DNA of 64,000 nucleotides from Blastobasis lacticolella (Eukaryota; Arthropoda; Insecta; Lepidoptera; Blastobasidae), in NCBI GenBank assembly GCA_905147135.1, contig LR990043.1:18105584-18169583 (forward strand). Reading direction: 5' to 3'. Under the pieces are notes generated by a model. That model searched no databases. It was not told where the DNA came from and saw nothing but the letters and a program-made list of their open reading frames with translations. Of this stretch, positions 24,401 through 30,400 are shown piece after piece; the first letter of the stretch is position 1; the number at the start of each line of letters is the position of its first letter. A program made the position numbers and the translations under genes.

Positions 24401-27400
24401 GGCCCGGGGGGCTCCACGGGCAGCCCTGTGGGAGAGGAAAGTTAGATTGATTGTTTTGATTGATGATGTTGAAATGAATGTTCGTGAATTGCGTGGGAAT
24501 ATTAGTACCGTACAATAAAATTTCGTCTGACGAAAGTTTTGAGGAGAATGTATTCTATCGTGTCTGATCTGATGGCGTAGACATTTCCACAAAGAAAATA
24601 ATCTAATGGAATTAGATCGTACAATCTCGATGGCTAACGTGAAATTATTCGTTGATGTCAATTTTTTCCTCCATACAAAATTTTGTATAGCGATGCAGTC
24701 CACTTTTGGTTTAATGGTTTTGACTTTAGTTACAATAAACACGCAACGGCCACATGGCCGAAATCATATTCAAACAATGGCATTTCTATGGTAAAGCTAG
24801 TTTTCCTGATATTAAATATAAAGGTACTTGTTTTCCTTTGTTATATGTATTTCAATTTAAAACTATTAATTTCTAAAACACCCTTTACTTACATTTTCTT
24901 AAAAAGGGTAAATTACCCGGATACCCGGGTATACACGAGTTTAAAAAAAAAGAGTTTAAAATACACGAAAACCCTAGTAGTGACTAACCGGTATCCTCAT
25001 CAAGAGCCACAGGCATGGGTGCCGCGGCAGGCTCGGGCTTGGCGGCTGCGGCGCTGGCGTTGGCGTTGGCGTTGGCCAGCCAGCGCTCGACGACCGTGAA
25101 GAATCGGCTCTCCTGCACCATGGTCTTGTTCGGGATCGGCAGACGGTCCACTGTTAGCAGCATCTCCAGCCTGCGGACGGGAGAGATATGAGTATAGTGG
25201 AGCGTGGCGGCCCCGAGCGGTTTTCTTCGCCCCCGAATTAAATACGAAACTTAATCAATGTGGGAGATATGAACATATTGGAGAGTGACGGTCCCCCGCG
25301 GTTCTTAGTTATCTAGTATTACGTTTCGTATTTTAAATAGGGATTTAAATACGTGACTTAATCAATTGGGCGTGCGGCGTCCGGCAGAGTAAAATAGCAC
25401 CAACCCCTCACCAACATATGGGGTGTCATACGAGGCCCCTAATGTTTTCGAGGCAAACGATCTAACGTCTCTATAGGCTAAAAATGGGCAACAGCGTTTT
25501 CTATTATTATGCCTACAGCACTGCGATCTCCAACCCGCCTGCCAAGCATGGAGGAGGCAATAATCTGCCCTTTCGTGGGAGAGGTCGGAAAACCTGTAGT
25601 GGACTGTTATGGGCCGGGACGATGATGATGAAATATGAAAATGCTACACCTCGCGTCAATCTTTATGGCGATTCAGAAGTTAGCTGCAAGCGCTACAAGT
25701 ACATTCCAAAAACATTGCACGATAGGTAAATATTCACCATTTTGCTTGCTTTGCTATCAAAAACACCACAATATGATTATATTTCAAGCTACAATAAAAC
25801 CAATCCTCTTGACCCACCTGAAATCGAGCGGCGCATCGTTGCACCAAGGCGCCAGCAGCCTTAGTCCCCTGTAATCCAGGAACAGCCTTCTGCAGGGCAG
25901 GTCAGCATCGCGAAGCAAGCGAAGCAGCGCTGTCTGTGCGCGTCGCGTGCGAGCCCGCACCACCACTCGGGAGACGCGCAGTGTGTGACTCTGGTTCTTG
26001 ACGCCGCTGCGGCTGAGGACTTCTAGTTCTTCTTCGATCTGTTGGGGGTAATATTAATGATTTTTAATGTCATACGGTAGGCAAACAGGCAAGCGGGCCA
26101 CCTGATGGAAAGTGGTCACCACTGCCTATAGACATTAGCAAAACCAAGAGTATCGCTAATGCGTTGCCCACCTCTATAACACGTTGCTCTGGCAGCAAAA
26201 AGGGAAATGCCCCTCTACTGGCAAAGCCACGGTTCCCCAAATCCCCACCCCATGGAGCACTGGAAACCTTACTCCACAATACACAATACTATTTAAAATA
26301 TGAGATTGGAAGCTTTGGGATTAAAGTTGTAAGTACTACTCATTAGGCTCTTGGGAATGACATGGAACTCCTATAAATCCTCCCGAAATCGTAACCTTGG
26401 GAAATAAGTACAATCCCACCAAAATCGTCTCATGTAAAATTGGTTGGCCAAGCCTCGTAAGCTCTTAAAGGTTTAACTGAGAAAAAGTTATGAGATCTAT
26501 AGAACTGTTTATGTAACTCGCAGCAACGCAGGTGTCCTACTTTTATTTCTGTGTTTTTATTGCAACGGTAAGCATGATGATAATTACTGATGATGATGGT
26601 TGATGAGAGAATGATAATGATCCCGGCCGGTTTTGGCTACGGCGACTGCATCCGTTGTTGATGTCGTCCGTGTGCTCGCAAGTGGCTTCCGCCGCCAATA
26701 TTTTTGGTAAAGACCCTCGCACATTATGGACACATGAGCACACGTAATGATAATTGATCACCGCAGGTGGTCGGGCTTTCAATTTGTCACGTTTTGTGTC
26801 AAGGTCATTTCACCTTTGAGTCATGGACTTTGGATTTAAGCAAAGCAAAGTCCTCCACATACACTACACAGTCTAATTGATACTAATTTCTCCCACTGTG
26901 TGGGCTCTATGGTGCACTTTTTCATATGTCACTTCGTGACACATCTTTGCATCCTAATACAAAATGTATGTATGTAGAGCTCGTCTAGTCTAAGATGACG
27001 CGCCCCACTACTTAGTTAGTTGATTTCCATGTGTGAGTGCAAATATTGATAACGACACTTCATCTGTGTGGGAGCCAATGAACGACGCGTGTTCCTACGT
27101 TTGAATCTCACCGGCAACTGAATGACCAATTACAACGGCATTTGTATATGTATTGCGTCCATATTTTAAACTTGCTTGTGTGCGGTAATGCGATAGTGGG
27201 GCGCGTCATTTTAGATTAGACGAGCTCTACCAGCATCAAACAGATATTGCTATAACACTTGTCTTGAAAAATTTAAAATTGTCACTATTTGTTTCTTCGT
27301 GAACAAATAAAAAAGCCATAATACTCACATCAGCGTCCTGTATCAGGCTGGCCTTGGGCTTATACTTGCGGTCGCGTTTGGGCCTCCGCGGGCGCGGCCG

Positions 27401-30400
27401 CGGGCCCTCCGCCGCCGCCGCGGGCTGCTCCGACGGCGACGCCGACGCTGACTTCGTCGTGGACACGTCTTCCTCCTCCTGTGGGGGGTGGGTGGTGATT
27501 TATTCATACAAGGGATACAGATGGGCCAGTAAATAGGCTTAAAAATTCGAGAACGCCATAACTTGAGGACAGTTTGACCGATTTGAATATTGTTTTTTCT
27601 GTTGGCTGTAATACAGGGGTAGTTTGTACGCAAGAAAAAAAGGGTAGGGTAGGTATAGAGTAGAGTAGGGCAGCGTAGAGCAGGGGTAGAGTAGGGTAGG
27701 GCAGGGTGGAGCAGGAGTAGAGTAGGGTACGGTAGGGGAGAGTAGGGTAGGGTAGGGGAGAGTAGGGTACGATAGGTGTAGAGTAGGATACGATAAGGGA
27801 AAGTAGGATAAGGGTAGGGGTAGAGTAGAGTAAAGTAGGGAAGGGTAGGACACTACGTGAATGAAGTCACGGCGGGTCAACCGCTATTCTTCAAAAATTA
27901 TGCTTAAAGTTAAAATCGTAACAATTAGTATTGACATCTGCGCATTTACCCAAAAGGCCTCACATTGGGTAAAGCTTTGGAGACTAATTAAGCCAAGTAG
28001 GTAGGTAGTGTAGAAGTAAGCAGAGCCTTCGCAGAACTTGAATCGTATTTGAGAGAATACTGATCCGTTTCCCGTGTCAAATCTATACCTTGAAATCAAT
28101 TATCTGTCAATTGTGACAAGTTATACAATTGCTTATGATTATTTTGTACAGCTACACCTACAATACACTTTCAAATTTACTACTCACAAGCCTATAAAAG
28201 AGATTTATCTTGTTACAACGTTTGTTATATAATCTTATTTAAATAAAAAAACACTATAGTTCACTGTAACTAATAAGTATGTCGAATCCCACCGCTTATT
28301 TCCACAGAGTGAAAAAAATATCAGAATATATTTACACCGTAAACGCCTGGAAAGCGGTTACTGCTATTTATCTACTTTGTTTACTAATTATAATTCATCA
28401 GTGCCGTTAGCAGTACTATGTCTTTTATACCATTGAGGGGTCAATGAACCGGTACTCGAAAAACTCAAATATATATGGAAAAGCTTTACTATGGTCTATC
28501 TCAAACCAATTTTCCATTGACGTATACAATTAGAAAAAAAATTGTTTTATGTGGTTATTTGCATAAAAAACTGAACTCTCATCGTTTTTTTTTTGTTAAG
28601 TACATTTTTCTGTGTGATTAGCGGTTTGTGGAGATGAAGTTTATATAAGTTCGTGTCATACCTCCTCTTCATCATCTTCGGAATCGGGCTCGGCGCCGAT
28701 CCAGCCACGACACGCGTCCGCGCCGCAATAGCAACGCTGTGCCACTTTGCTGCAAAGGAATGCCACCATACTCTTAAAATATGCCTATGAATTCTGTATT
28801 TTATTCTATACGCCAGATATAGCAAGCGGTCCATCATGGGTCAGCAACACAGCGGTTACTACGATACGTTGCCTACCTGTGAGCAGACAGCAAAATACCT
28901 CTTCAAAGATTCCATATCATAGTATAAAGAAGAAAGAGAAAGCTTATAATATCTTTCATGTGTTTGTTATCTGGCAGAATACAATAGCACTTTTTTCATA
29001 CTCCATAGAAGGCCCTTAAGGCTCCACTCCTGTAGCCGTATTCACAATGATTCGAAACCGTTTCCGAACGATTCGACACGAAATTCGTGAGTAGCGAATC
29101 CGTGTCGATCGATTCGAAAACTGTTATAAAGAATCCCGATAGATTCCACGGAAACTCTACTCTCTATAACATATGAGAATTTCATCAAAATTAACTAAAC
29201 TACATTTTCCTAAGAACTCTTGCAGGGTCCTTAGTCGATTCCGTATCCGAATCCGATTTCCGAGCCATTGTGAATACGGCTACTGGACAAAGATCTTGCC
29301 CATAGGAAGGTAACGATACAGAGCAGTGCCAAAATAAGATGAAATACATAACACGTATAATACAGAATTACATGCGCCGACATCACCGACGTGAGTGTTT
29401 GGTGGAAGTATGTCCTAAATTTAAAACCTATCTAGCTATAAGTTTTAGTATTATTTTTATATGGGTTTTGCTAACTAATTATGTACGAGTTTATTGTATT
29501 TTACAAGCATATAATAGTAATTTATATGTTTATTATATTCTATGGGTCTTGTTACCTGGATTAAATGAATAAAAATAACCAAAACATAAGCAACTTACCC
29601 AAACCGTTGAAACTGGTAATCAAAGGTGATCTCTTCTCCAGCCGGAATGTCTCTTTTACTGAAGAAGCCGATCCTCAACTCCCCGTTGACGGTCCATTTC
29701 TGTGTCTCAGCATTTGGTTCGCACGAGTGGTTGATGAACCGTGAGATATTCCCTTTGAGTGTTGCATCAATGACCGTGTCCCCTTTCAGGGACATGAAAT
29801 AGTGATGCATGTTGTTCTCGTCCGAGTAAGCTTGAGCACGCTTGTAGAATTGATCGTAGTCCAACACTTCGCCAACATATTCCATTAGGAATTCTCCTCT
29901 GCAAATGGAAATAATAATGGATTGAGTAAATGTTACCAAATTTATTGTATAAAACAAGAAAAGCAAACGCAAAACAAAGGAAGGTTGGCATTGAGTTTGG
30001 GGAGGGGGGATTCACACAGAAACTGGACCACGGGCAATACAAAAGGAGACGTGACGACGTGACCCGATGTCACGATACGTCTCGCTGCGTTTTGTGACGT
30101 CACGCAATACTCAGCGGCTACTCAGCTTTGCTACTACCACTGTACTAAACGAGGTTACTCGACATTCTAACACCCGCAAAATTCGTCAAAGCACCCCTAT
30201 TTTTGCGTCGGTGGTTGAAAATTGCACGCCGCGTTGTATCTTATCAAGTCTCAGAGTGACTCGGCCCGCAAATGGTTGAAAGTGGCTATCAAAATTCTGT
30301 GGCGAGTTTTAAAAGCCCAATTTCATTACAAAACAATTGTAATTTTATTAGTCCTACCACTTTGCGAAAACAAAAATTTTCTATTGAACTTTATCTAATG

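Noticed and set aside
27539..27880. Minus-strand frame of Tyr-Pro-Thr-Leu repeats
   Set aside because: Translation of the AGGGTAG minisatellite.
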